Of a DNA stretch of 64,000 nt, positions 42,588 through 51,058 are shown in pieces. The stretch is from Bradyrhizobium sp. WBAH42 (GTDB taxonomy: Bacteria; Pseudomonadota; Alphaproteobacteria; Rhizobiales; Xanthobacteraceae), in NCBI RefSeq assembly GCF_024585265.1, contig NZ_CP036533.1, forward strand, positions 2,861,001 through 2,925,000, in the 5' to 3' direction. Position 1 is the stretch's first letter. Each line of letters begins with the position of its first letter. Under the pieces are notes generated by a model, which saw nothing but the letters and a program-made list of their open reading frames with translations, was not told where the DNA came from and ran no database searches. A program made the position numbers and the translations under genes.

Positions 42588-42760
42588 TCGGTGGTCCCCG
42601 ATTGCTGTCTGTCGGTGCGGCAGGCTACCAACAAATGCGCGGCCGTGAAACACCATAGCCATGGCGGTCACAGGTCTTGCACTGCAAACGGCGGCGTGCC
42701 CTTTGGCAGATTTGTCGTGACAAGGCGCTTTTTCACGGGGCGCACGATCGCCCGTCCGCA

Positions 42761-43741
42761 CTAGGGCTGGTGCGCATGCCACGCCGCGAGCACATCCTTC
42801 TCGTCTTCGGCGGTGAGACCGACGACCGGCCCGTTGCTGGCGTTGAGCCAATCAAGCGTATCGCGCGCGGTGTCTCCCGCCGGTCGCGAGGTCAAGCCGG
42901 CCTCGCGCGCCGGCGAGGTGTCGCGCGTCATGAAGCCGGCGAAGTCGGGCAGGGGCAGCCACATCGGCAGCGACCGCGGGCCGGCCCAACGCCTGACGTC
43001 ATGCGCTTCCAGAAAGGCGCGATCGACCCAGGTGAAGGTGCAGGACGCGTTCAGCGCAGATGCGCATTCGCTCAGGAATTCGCCGCGCGTGCGGATCGGC
43101 CCGATCCCGTCATAGATGCCGGTGAGACCGGTCTCTGCCGCATGCACGATCCACTGCGCGAGATCGCGCACGTCGATGAACTGCACCGCATCCTCCGGCG
43201 ATCCCGGCGCCAGCACCTCGCCGCCGCGCGCAAGCCGCGCCGGCCAGTAGGCGAACCGTCCGGTCGGGTCCTCGGGCCCTGCGATCAGTCCGGCACGGCA
43301 GATGAAGGCACCATCGCCGACCGCCTGTTCGCAGGCGACCTTGGCGGCGCCGTAGATCGCCTCGGTGCTGTGCTCGATCTCCGCCGCAACAGGCTCGCGC
43401 AGCGGTGCGGTGTCGGCGCGTTGCCCGGGGATGCGGTTGTCCGCATACACGCTGATCGTCGAGACGAAGGTCCAATGCACGCCCGGCCGCTTCATCGCGG
43501 CGACCGCACGGCGGACCTGGCCGGGATGACGCGCGACGTCGACCACGGCGTCGAATGTCTCACCGGCGAGCGGCGCAAGTCCGTCGATTACGTCGCGGTC
43601 GATCCGCACGAAGCGGGCGCCGGCGGCAATCGGCCCCGCAAGGCCGCGGACGGCGCAGGTCACGTCATGACCGCCAGCGCAAGCATGGCTTGCGACCGCC
43701 CGGCCGAGAAACTGGCTGCCGCCGAGAACGAGAATGCGCAT
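42761..43741 (-). CDS. NAD-dependent epimerase/dehydratase family protein
   Basis: A 326-residue extended-SDR protein with the N-terminal dinucleotide motif RILVLGGSQFLGRAV. FVSTISVYADN and YGAAKVACEQAV give the S/YxxxK catalytic pattern (Tyr and Lys in YGAAK), so the active site is intact. It stands alone after the adaptor region; the substrate is unknown. Confidence 0.85.
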   Translation of the reverse strand: MRILVLGGSQFLGRAVASHACAGGHDVTCAVRGLAGPIAAGARFVRIDRDVIDGLAPLAGETFDAVVDVARHPGQVRRAVAAMKRPGVHWTFVSTISVYADNRIPGQRADTAPLREPVAAEIEHSTEAIYGAAKVACEQAVGDGAFICRAGLIAGPEDPTGRFAYWPARLARGGEVLAPGSPEDAVQFIDVRDLAQWIVHAAETGLTGIYDGIGPIRTRGEFLSECASALNASCTFTWVDRAFLEAHDVRRWAGPRSLPMWLPLPDFAGFMTRDTSPAREAGLTSRPAGDTARDTLDWLNASNGPVVGLTAEDEKDVLAAWHAHQP

Positions 43742-43808
43742 GGAACGGTCCGTGTTGCCGATGCGATCGCGAGACTACAACCTGCGCTGGCAGTTGCAAC
43801 CCGCCTCC

Positions 43809-44882
43809 TCAGCGGCCCCTGATCTCCGCGTATTTCGCCATCGCCTTCTCGAACTTGCGGTTGAACAGCCACATCGCAGCGAGGATCTCGCGGTAGCTTG
43901 CCGAGGTTTTCGCCCGGTCGGCCCGTCCGAAGGCAAAGATGCTGTTGTTGCGCAGGTGCTTCATGATCGTGGGGCTGGAGACCCCATAGTTCAGGAGATC
44001 GCCCGATTTGAGTGCCGACCGCGTCGGGGTGGGAACGATCTGGATCAGCTCGAACAGCTTCATCTGGTCGATCGGGTCGGGCAGCGTCTTCACGATTTTC
44101 GGGATCTCACGAAACAGATCGGCGTGCGCGTTCATCAGGCCGTCGCGCACATTGGTCCAGTGGTTGAAGCGGTGATCTGTGCCGCGGGCGCGCGCCTCCT
44201 CCTTGTCGTCGCGTGCGCTCAGGTGCGGATCGATCGCGGCGATGTCGCCCTTGATGGCCTCCCATTTCCGCCTGCCGTTGCGGTCTTCGGAGGGGCCGGT
44301 CTGGAAGCTGCCCATATAGGTGTTCGAGCGCGCATTGCGGACATTCTGCTTGCCGTTGGTCTCCGCAAAGAACAGCCCGAGGCTGATCCGCCCGGCAGCT
44401 TCGGCATGTTCGGGGGCGAGGCCCTTGGCGCGCGCAATCGCAACGGCAAGATCGACGACGTCCCTGAATGGTGTCGGCGAGCTCTGCGCGCTCGCAGGCG
44501 GCGCCTCCATGAGGTCGAACAGCCTGCCGTATTCGTCGACCAGCGGCTCGATCTCGGCATCGAAGTAGGCCGGAGGAATCTCGAACTTGTTCGGCCGGCC
44601 GATCCGCGACGGCATGACGTCGGTGAGGTCCTTGTAAGCACTGATCACAGCGACGCGCGCGAGATAGAGCGCCTGTCCCGGCAGGTTCGGCAGCGGCTCC
44701 TTCGCCTCGATCTGGCGCCGCCGCTCGGCGAGGATGGATTTGAAGTCGCCGAGCGCGCGCTCATAAGCCGCGAGCGCCTCCGATTGCTGTGGCGTCGGCG
44801 CCGCCTTCTGCGCAACGGTGGGCGCCGCGACGCAGAAGGCAACAGCCGCAAGGGCCGCGGCGGCAAGTCGTCTCGATCCCAT
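43809..44882 (-). CDS. Exported protein with possible lysozyme-fold segment
   Basis: A 357-residue exported protein. Residues 1-25 are a signal peptide (MGSRRLAAAALAAVAFCVAA...). I do not recognise a named family. Residues 165-200 contain GLFFAETNGKQNVRNARSN followed by TYMGSFQ; the order Glu(174), then N, A and GxxQ resembles the catalytic part of lytic transglycosylases (E-S-x-G...GLMQ). The function is unproven. ATG at 44882. Confidence 0.65.
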   Translation of the reverse strand: MGSRRLAAAALAAVAFCVAAPTVAQKAAPTPQQSEALAAYERALGDFKSILAERRRQIEAKEPLPNLPGQALYLARVAVISAYKDLTDVMPSRIGRPNKFEIPPAYFDAEIEPLVDEYGRLFDLMEAPPASAQSSPTPFRDVVDLAVAIARAKGLAPEHAEAAGRISLGLFFAETNGKQNVRNARSNTYMGSFQTGPSEDRNGRRKWEAIKGDIAAIDPHLSARDDKEEARARGTDHRFNHWTNVRDGLMNAHADLFREIPKIVKTLPDPIDQMKLFELIQIVPTPTRSALKSGDLLNYGVSSPTIMKHLRNNSIFAFGRADRAKTSASYREILAAMWLFNRKFEKAMAKYAEIRGR

Positions 44883-44964
44883 GGCCGATCCTATGGCTGG
44901 TTCCCGTCGATTCGATAACCAGCGAGATCGTAAACGGCGGACGCGAGCTGCCGCAATTCTCCTC

Positions 44965-46455
44965 TCACGCCGCCCGGTAATCCGGCGCCGTCGCCAGGAA
45001 CTTGGCGTAAGCATCCGCATCCGGCGGCTGGAAGCGCCCCGCGAGCCCGCCGCGCTTCTGCTGCTTCGTGCCGATGTCAGCCATCAACTCGTCGAAATGG
45101 CGGTAGTGATAGGGCGCAACGCAGAGGCCGCCATAGACGCCCGCGGCCGGGCGCTCGACACGCTTGAAGTGCAGCATCATCTCGATGTTGTCGCGCATCG
45201 CCTGCGCGGTCGGCTGGTTGGCGAGCTGGCCGTCGGCATAACGCACCAGCCAGTTGGCCGCGAGGTCGGCGCACAGCACGGTGCAGAACGAGGAGTTGAA
45301 GCCGACGAAGCCGAGCTCGGGCAGATCAGGATTGGCGATCAGGCGATAGAGCCGGTACTGCCCGTCGGCATCGACCAGCTTCGCTTGATAGGCCTCGGGC
45401 AGGAACGGCACGCCGAGCTTGTAGCCAATCGCGAGCACCGCGACGTCGGCGCCCACGCGTTCGCCGCCGCTCATCACGATGCTGTCGCCCTCGTAACGGT
45501 CGAACGTGCCGAACACGGCCTTGATGCGGCCGTCGGCGACCATCGGATAGAAGCCCGGCGTTGCGATCGGAACCGAGCAGTTGACGCCGTCCTCGATACG
45601 CTCCTTCGGCACCATGTTGCAGCGGCCGAGCTTGAGCTGCGCCTTCAGCAGGCTTTCCAGCCCGCGCCAGTTGGCCCAGACCAGCGGCGCGGCGATGCGA
45701 TGCGCGAGCCGCCCCATCGCGCCGATGCCCCAGCCCGGAAACATCTCCTCCTGCGCGCGGATGTAGAGGATGCGCTTGAAGTTCACGAGACCGCCGATGA
45801 AATAGGGAATGCGCCAGACCGGCTCGCGCATCACGATCGTGACCTCGCGCGCGCCTGACTTCACCGCGTTCACGGCGATGTCGGTTGCGGACTTCGAGCC
45901 GCCGAGCACGACGACGCGGCGTCCCTTTGCCAGCGTCGGATCGCCGTATTTCGACGAATGCAGGATCTGGCCGCCCTGCGCCAGAAAGCCGCCCTCGCCG
46001 GGGCAATGCAGCTCGCGCGGCTCGTTGAATTGCCCGGTGCAGACCGCGACGAAATCGAAATCCTCGTTCGTGCCCGTGCCGCTCTTGTCCTTCAAGACCA
46101 GTGTCCATCCCGGTCTGCCGTCGGCACGGCGCGCCATGCCGGCGACCTCGGTGTTGAGCCGCAGCATGTGGTCGAGGCCGAAGCTTTTGGCATAATTGGC
46201 GAGATAAGCGTGCACCTGCGGCCCGGTCGGCCATTCCGGATAGGCGTCCGGCATGGCGCGGTCGGTGTAGCGGTAGAGCTCCTTCGGGCTCTGGGTCTGC
46301 ACCTCTGGGTAGGAGCGCGCCGGCTCCCAGACGCCGCCGAGATCCGAGCTGCGCTCGACGATGGTGACGCGGTGGCCACGGGTGGAGAATGCTTTCGCGG
46401 CGGCAAGGCCGGAGACACCGGCGCCGATCACGCAGACATGTTTTGGGCTGACCAT
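44965..46455 (-). CDS. Flavin-containing monooxygenase
   Basis: A 496-residue FMO-like oxygenase. The FAD motif is VCVIGAGVSGLAAAKAF and the NADP motif is VVVLGGSKSATDIAV; the stretch QGGQILHSSKYGD is the FMO-type linker motif (GxxxHxxxY). It inserts oxygen into a nucleophilic heteroatom or carbonyl substrate; the substrate is unknown. It follows the cupin gene by about 100 bp in the same direction; the ATG at 46455 (MVSPKHVCVIG) follows. Confidence 0.91.
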   Translation of the reverse strand: MVSPKHVCVIGAGVSGLAAAKAFSTRGHRVTIVERSSDLGGVWEPARSYPEVQTQSPKELYRYTDRAMPDAYPEWPTGPQVHAYLANYAKSFGLDHMLRLNTEVAGMARRADGRPGWTLVLKDKSGTGTNEDFDFVAVCTGQFNEPRELHCPGEGGFLAQGGQILHSSKYGDPTLAKGRRVVVLGGSKSATDIAVNAVKSGAREVTIVMREPVWRIPYFIGGLVNFKRILYIRAQEEMFPGWGIGAMGRLAHRIAAPLVWANWRGLESLLKAQLKLGRCNMVPKERIEDGVNCSVPIATPGFYPMVADGRIKAVFGTFDRYEGDSIVMSGGERVGADVAVLAIGYKLGVPFLPEAYQAKLVDADGQYRLYRLIANPDLPELGFVGFNSSFCTVLCADLAANWLVRYADGQLANQPTAQAMRDNIEMMLHFKRVERPAAGVYGGLCVAPYHYRHFDELMADIGTKQQKRGGLAGRFQPPDADAYAKFLATAPDYRAA

Positions 46456-46554
46456 GGGATTGCTCGATGTGTTTGGCGCGCAAGCGACCGCGTTCGGCCG
46501 CAAGGCGCGGCCGGCCGGGCTGCGAGCAGATGGAAGCGGAGGAAGCGGCGACGG

Positions 46555-47004
46555 CTAGTCGTTGGCCTCGGGCGGCAGGAAGTCGACCTCATGCAGCGCC
46601 GAGATGCGCACGACTTCCGCGGGGTCGGTCAGATTGTGCAGCTGGTTGAACAGCGCCTCCAGCTTCTGCATCGGCGAGACCCAGAACAGCGCCCGGCACG
46701 GCTTGTCGGACTTGTTGAAATAGCCGTGCGGAATGCCGCGGGGCATTCGCACGAGGTCGCCGGCATGGGCCTTGACCCATTGACCGTCGAGCTTGAGATC
46801 GAGCGTGCCTTCCTGCACCAGGATGAACTCGTCCTGGGTCGGGTGGATGTGCACCGGCACGAACTGGCCGGGATCGCTGTTGGTTTCGAATGCGAAGGTG
46901 GAATCGGTCACGGCCTTGGGGAAATAGACCTGGCCGAGGATGTTCCAGCTCTTGCCGCCATAGCCCGTGCCGTTGGCGGTAATGCCTTTTTCGAGTGCAG
47001 TCAT
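46555..47004 (-). CDS. Cupin domain protein
   Basis: A 149-residue single-cupin protein. Motif 1 is VHIHPTQDEFILVQEG with His-x-His and Glu, motif 2 GDLVRMPRGIPHGYF with His, so a metal site is likely. It lies upstream of the FMO gene and divergent from an AraC regulator, so the two may belong to one catabolic or detoxification unit. Confidence 0.9.
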   Translation of the reverse strand: MTALEKGITANGTGYGGKSWNILGQVYFPKAVTDSTFAFETNSDPGQFVPVHIHPTQDEFILVQEGTLDLKLDGQWVKAHAGDLVRMPRGIPHGYFNKSDKPCRALFWVSPMQKLEALFNQLHNLTDPAEVVRISALHEVDFLPPEAND

Positions 47005-47191
47005 GGCTTGCTCCTCATGGATTCCGGCGGGGACCGAGCATCGGCCGGGGACGTGCCGCCTGTCTATCCGCTAAACGAATCCGGAGCGCCTATTGCCGTG
47101 CAGCACGATGATTTTGCGAGTTGCGCCCCTTTTCGCGCCCGCGGAACTATTATAGGCTTAAAGTAATTCCGGGCGCGAAGCATGGTCGACG

Positions 47192-48217
47192 ATGTCCGCA
47201 GCCGAGCTGGAAATGAGCGCAACAGCCTCTGCAGCCGAACGGCTTGCGGCCTTCGCCCGCGTCACCACCGACGACGTCGACGAGGCGGCCGAGCAGATCG
47301 GGCGCATCTTCTGCCCGCATGATCTCAAGCCGACGCAGGCGCGGGCGGCCGGCTTCTCGGCCCGACACAATTGCGCGGCCTTCGACGGCTTTTCCATCAA
47401 CTACGTCGCCTATGGCGGATCGGTCAGCATCGATCCCGGCTGCCTCGAGCGCTTCTTCCTGGTGCAGGTCCCGCTCGCGGGCGGCGCCCGCATTCGTGCC
47501 GGTCATCGCGAGCTCGATGCGGCGCCGGGCCGGACGGCATCGCTGCTGTCGCCGACCATTCCGACCCGGATGATGTGGAGCGATTGCGCACAGGCGATTC
47601 TGCTGCTCGACCGCCGCATGGTCGAGCAGCGCGCCGCGGCCTTGTCGGGCAGGGCGACTGGGGTGGTCGAGTTCGATCCGGTGATCGAGCTCGATGCGCC
47701 GTCGGGGCGGGCCCTGCAGGCCCGGCTCGCCGAACTGATGACGCTCGCCGAGCGTCTCGGTCCATCGGGCCGGCTGTCGCCGGTCGCAATGGCCGATCGG
47801 CGCGAAGCGGTGCTCGATCATCTCCTCAACGGGCAGCGGCATAGCCACTCGGATGCGATTGAAACCTTCTCGGGCCAGGCCGAGCGCCTGCCGCGCGCGC
47901 TCCGCGCCGCACGCGACCATCTGGCCGACAATGCCGGCGAGCCACTCGATCTCGCGCAGCTCGCCTGCGCCTCCGGCATCGGCATCCGCGCGCTGCAGCT
48001 CGGCTTCCGCCGTCACTTCGGCCTGTCGATCTCGCAGATGTTGCTCGACATGCGCCTCGCCGGCCTTAACGCGCGCCTCGCGCAGGCCGCCCCCGATGCC
48101 TCCATCACCGAGATCGCGTTCGATCTCGGCTTCACCCATCTCGGCCGCATGGCCGGCGCCTACCGCGAAAAGTTCGGCGAGACGCCATCGGCGACGCTGC
48201 GCCGAAGGATGAGCTAG
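47192..48217 (+). CDS. AraC-family transcriptional regulator (AraC_binding_2 type)
   Basis: A 341-residue regulator. The N-terminal domain (residues about 20-200) is the AraC_binding_2 type seen with aromatic or amine catabolism; the C-terminal helices include LDLAQLACASGIGIRALQLGF and ITEIAFDLGFTHLGRMAGAY. It is divergent from the cupin-FMO genes across 187 bp and probably activates them. A second in-frame ATG is at 47213. Confidence 0.91.
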   Translation: MSAAELEMSATASAAERLAAFARVTTDDVDEAAEQIGRIFCPHDLKPTQARAAGFSARHNCAAFDGFSINYVAYGGSVSIDPGCLERFFLVQVPLAGGARIRAGHRELDAAPGRTASLLSPTIPTRMMWSDCAQAILLLDRRMVEQRAAALSGRATGVVEFDPVIELDAPSGRALQARLAELMTLAERLGPSGRLSPVAMADRREAVLDHLLNGQRHSHSDAIETFSGQAERLPRALRAARDHLADNAGEPLDLAQLACASGIGIRALQLGFRRHFGLSISQMLLDMRLAGLNARLAQAAPDASITEIAFDLGFTHLGRMAGAYREKFGETPSATLRRRMS

Positions 48218-48225
48218 CGCGGACG

Positions 48226-50085
48226 CTACTTCCGCGACCGCGTCGTGCCACTACCTTCCGCGGCCTGCCTGCGCAGAAACGCCTCGACGTCGGCCTGCAC
48301 CGAGTAGGGCGTCGGGATCGCGTCGCCGGCGGAATCGACTGCGGTGTCGAGGCTGCGCCGCAGCAGGCGTGCCAGCTCGGCCTTGCGGTAGGGCTTCCGC
48401 AGCAGCGGCGCGCCCATCGTGGCGCGTCCCTGTGCATGCAGGGAATCGTAGGCGTAGCCGGAGGTGAAGAGGACCCTTAAGGACGGTCGTGCGGCCACCA
48501 TCTGCTCGGCGAGCTCGCGTCCGTTCATGCTGCCGGCCATCACGATGTCGGTGAAGAGCAGGTCGAACGGGGTGCCTTCGGCCGCGATGGCGAGGGCCTC
48601 GGTCGCATCGGCGGCGGGGATGACCTTGTAGCCGAGCCCTTCGAGCTGGACCGTGACGTAGTGTCGGACCTCGCGGTCGTCCTCGGCACAGAGGATGGTT
48701 TCGGTCCCGCCGACGATCTTGCGATCGTCGTAGCCGGTCGGGCGCAGCGTGCTCGCCTCCGCCTTCGGCAGGTAGATCGTGAAGATGGTGCCGCGTCCTT
48801 CTTCCGAGGCGACCTTGATGCCGCCGCCGGACTGCTTGACGAAGCCGAACACCATGCTGAGCCCGAGCCCCGTGCCTTTGCCGACCTCCTTGGTCGAGAA
48901 GAACGGATCGAAGATGCGTTCGAGAATGGCCTGCGGAATGCCGGTGCCGGTGTCGGTAATCTCGATCTCGACATAGTCGCCGGCATAGCCGGCACCGACC
49001 GCCAGGGCCTCGCGCACGCCGAACACGACGTTGCGCGTCGTCAGCGTCAGCCTGCCGCCGTCCAGCATGGCATCGCGGGCATTGATGGCGAGGTTGAGCA
49101 GCGCCGAGCTCAATTGCCCGCGGTCGGCGTAGGCCAGCCAGACGTTGCCGCCCAGCTTCGTCACGATCTCGATCTTCTTGTCGAAGGTTGCGAGCAGCAG
49201 CTTGGCGAGCTCCTCGATGAGCTCGTTGACGTCGATCTCGGCCGGCTGCAGCGCCTGCTTGCGGGCAAAGGAGAGCAAGCTCGACGTCAGCGCGGCGCCG
49301 CGATCGGCGGCCTCGCTGATCAGCTTGGTGATGGTCGCGAGCGGCGGGTTGTCCTTGACGGCGTCGGCGAGGATCTCGATCGTGCCTGTTATCACCGTGA
49401 GCATGTTGTTGAATTCATGCGCGATGCCGCCGGTGAGCTGCCCGACCGCGTCCATCTTCTGGGATTGGATCAGCTGCTCCTCGGCAGCGCGCGTCTGGGT
49501 GATGTCCCTGACGAAGGTGTTGATGATGGAGCGCTCTTCGATCCGCAACACCGTGCTGGACGCCTCGACCAGGATATTCTCGCCGTTCCTGTGCACCAGG
49601 GTGACTTCGAAGCGCATGCCGGCCGGCGCGGCGGACAATTCCGGAACGAGGCGCGCCATGCGTTGCCTGAAGCCGGCGCGCAGCGGCTCGGCGACGAGAA
49701 GATCGACGACGTCGGCGCCCCGCGCCTCCTGCCGCGTCCATCCGGTCAGCGCCTCCGCCTGAAAGCTCCACTCCAGCACGGTGCCGCTCTCGTCGATCTG
49801 AATGTAGGCATCGAGCGCGGTCTTGATGACGGCTTGCATCATGTGCGTGTTGGTCTGCGCCTGCCCGGCCAGCAGCTCAGCGGTGCGTATTTCCCGCGAC
49901 GTCTCGATCGCACGCGCGCAGAGAAGGACGAGCAGCACCGCCACGGCGGCGCTGACCAAGAGCGCGAGGAGCTGGGCCGTGCCGAATTCGGCACTGCCGG
50001 TCGCCAGAGAGGAGGCGAGGAAGGCTGCAGCAGTCACGATGGCCTGTGCGGCCAACGCGAGGGTCAGAAGCCTCCTGAGTTTCAT
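48226..50085 (-). CDS. Hybrid PAS histidine kinase with receiver domain
   Basis: A 619-residue sensor. Two N-terminal transmembrane helices (about 1-60), a PAS domain (about 85-205, IQIDESGTVLEWSFQAEALT), the HisKA phospho-acceptor in GGIAHEFNNML, an ATPase with NARDAM, DTGTGIP, FDPFFSTK and GKGTGLGLS, and a C-terminal receiver with phospho-Asp in LLFTDIVM. It has no cognate regulator beside it, so its target lies elsewhere. The ATG at 50085 is followed by MKLRRLLTLALAAQ. Confidence 0.93.
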   Translation of the reverse strand: MKLRRLLTLALAAQAIVTAAAFLASSLATGSAEFGTAQLLALLVSAAVAVLLVLLCARAIETSREIRTAELLAGQAQTNTHMMQAVIKTALDAYIQIDESGTVLEWSFQAEALTGWTRQEARGADVVDLLVAEPLRAGFRQRMARLVPELSAAPAGMRFEVTLVHRNGENILVEASSTVLRIEERSIINTFVRDITQTRAAEEQLIQSQKMDAVGQLTGGIAHEFNNMLTVITGTIEILADAVKDNPPLATITKLISEAADRGAALTSSLLSFARKQALQPAEIDVNELIEELAKLLLATFDKKIEIVTKLGGNVWLAYADRGQLSSALLNLAINARDAMLDGGRLTLTTRNVVFGVREALAVGAGYAGDYVEIEITDTGTGIPQAILERIFDPFFSTKEVGKGTGLGLSMVFGFVKQSGGGIKVASEEGRGTIFTIYLPKAEASTLRPTGYDDRKIVGGTETILCAEDDREVRHYVTVQLEGLGYKVIPAADATEALAIAAEGTPFDLLFTDIVMAGSMNGRELAEQMVAARPSLRVLFTSGYAYDSLHAQGRATMGAPLLRKPYRKAELARLLRRSLDTAVDSAGDAIPTPYSVQADVEAFLRRQAAEGSGTTRSRK

Positions 50086-50206
50086 GGTCTCACACCAAAG
50101 ACGCCGGCCGCCCCCGCCGCTTCGCGAGCTGCGGGCATCATGTGAGCTACAGACTAGGCGTGGCGGCGTCGAGGGGCAATTTCCGGTGGTGCGGGACGGG
50201 GCCGCT

Positions 50207-50839
50207 TCAACCCGCCGGCGAATCGGTCTGCCGCAGCGTCGTCACCCAGATCACGCGCGCCACCTGCTGGGTCGGGTTGTCGAACATGTGCGGCACGATG
50301 CTCGGAAAACGAAAGCTGTCGCCGGCTTCCAGCACATGGGCCTGACTGTCGAGCCACAGCCGCAGGCTGCCCGAGAGGATGTAGCCCGCCTTCTCGCCGG
50401 TGTGCTGCAGGAAGTCGGTGCCGGAGGAGGCGCCGGGGTTGAGCGTGAGCTCGTAGAGCTCGAGCTGGCCTTTGCCTTCCGGGGTCAGCGCTTCCTTGAC
50501 GACGCCGCTGGCGGTGAGCCGCAGCAGCCTCCGGTTGCTCTTGCGCACGATGTAGCGCTGCCCGTCGGCGGGATCGCTGCTCTCGAAGAAATAGGAGATG
50601 GGGACATCGAGCGCGATGCCGAGCAGGCGCAGGGTGCGGATCGAGGGCATCGCGCGTGCGCGTTCGAGCTGGCTGATCATGCCGGTGGACAGGCCGGTCT
50701 TGTTGGCGACGTCCTGGATCGAAAGGCCGGCGCGCTGCCGCAGCAGCCGCACGGTTTCACCCAGGCGCTGGTCGACCGCATCGTCAGCTTCGATCGTGGA
50801 AGCGTCCTTGGTGCCGTTGGTATCGCCGCGACCATCCAT
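50207..50839 (-). CDS. XRE-cupin transcriptional regulator
   Basis: A 210-residue repressor-like protein. The N-terminal helix-turn-helix is in VRLLRQRAGLSIQDVANKTG and STGMISQLER; residues about 110-210 form a cupin that binds a small effector (GYILSGSLRLWLD, DSFRFPSIVPHMF). It is divergent from the peptide-type ABC operon at 51059, a layout in which this regulator class commonly controls amino acid or amine uptake and degradation. Confidence 0.92.
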   Translation of the reverse strand: MDGRGDTNGTKDASTIEADDAVDQRLGETVRLLRQRAGLSIQDVANKTGLSTGMISQLERARAMPSIRTLRLLGIALDVPISYFFESSDPADGQRYIVRKSNRRLLRLTASGVVKEALTPEGKGQLELYELTLNPGASSGTDFLQHTGEKAGYILSGSLRLWLDSQAHVLEAGDSFRFPSIVPHMFDNPTQQVARVIWVTTLRQTDSPAG

Positions 50840-50927
50840 GTCGCTCTCCCATGCATCATCTCAGCCTCGGGCATCGCGCCTCGTGGCTTCAGTCGGATTG
50901 AAAAGCGAACGCATTCTAGCAATGCGA

Positions 50928-50984
50928 TTGACAGCTGTATTTAGTCGTGATGAACTTTTGAAAGAAAAATTTAGAAGCACTAAA
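50928..50984. promoter_or_regulatory. Candidate promoter and XRE operator for the ABC operon
   Basis: A full -35 match TTGACA is at 50928-50933, with a weak -10 (TGAACT) 17 bp on. Overlapping it are the half-sites TTTAGT (50940-50945) and the inverted repeat TTTAG-AAGCA-CTAAA (50970-50984), in an AT-rich stretch unlike the surrounding sequence. These are good candidates for the XRE-cupin binding sites controlling both divergent genes. Confidence 0.45.
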
Positions 50985-51058
50985 GCCCACTCCTGTCCCT
51001 TTGCCGGGGTCTCGGGGGCGCGGGAGACGGTGCCGCGTGCGGAAACGGAGAGTGGGTC

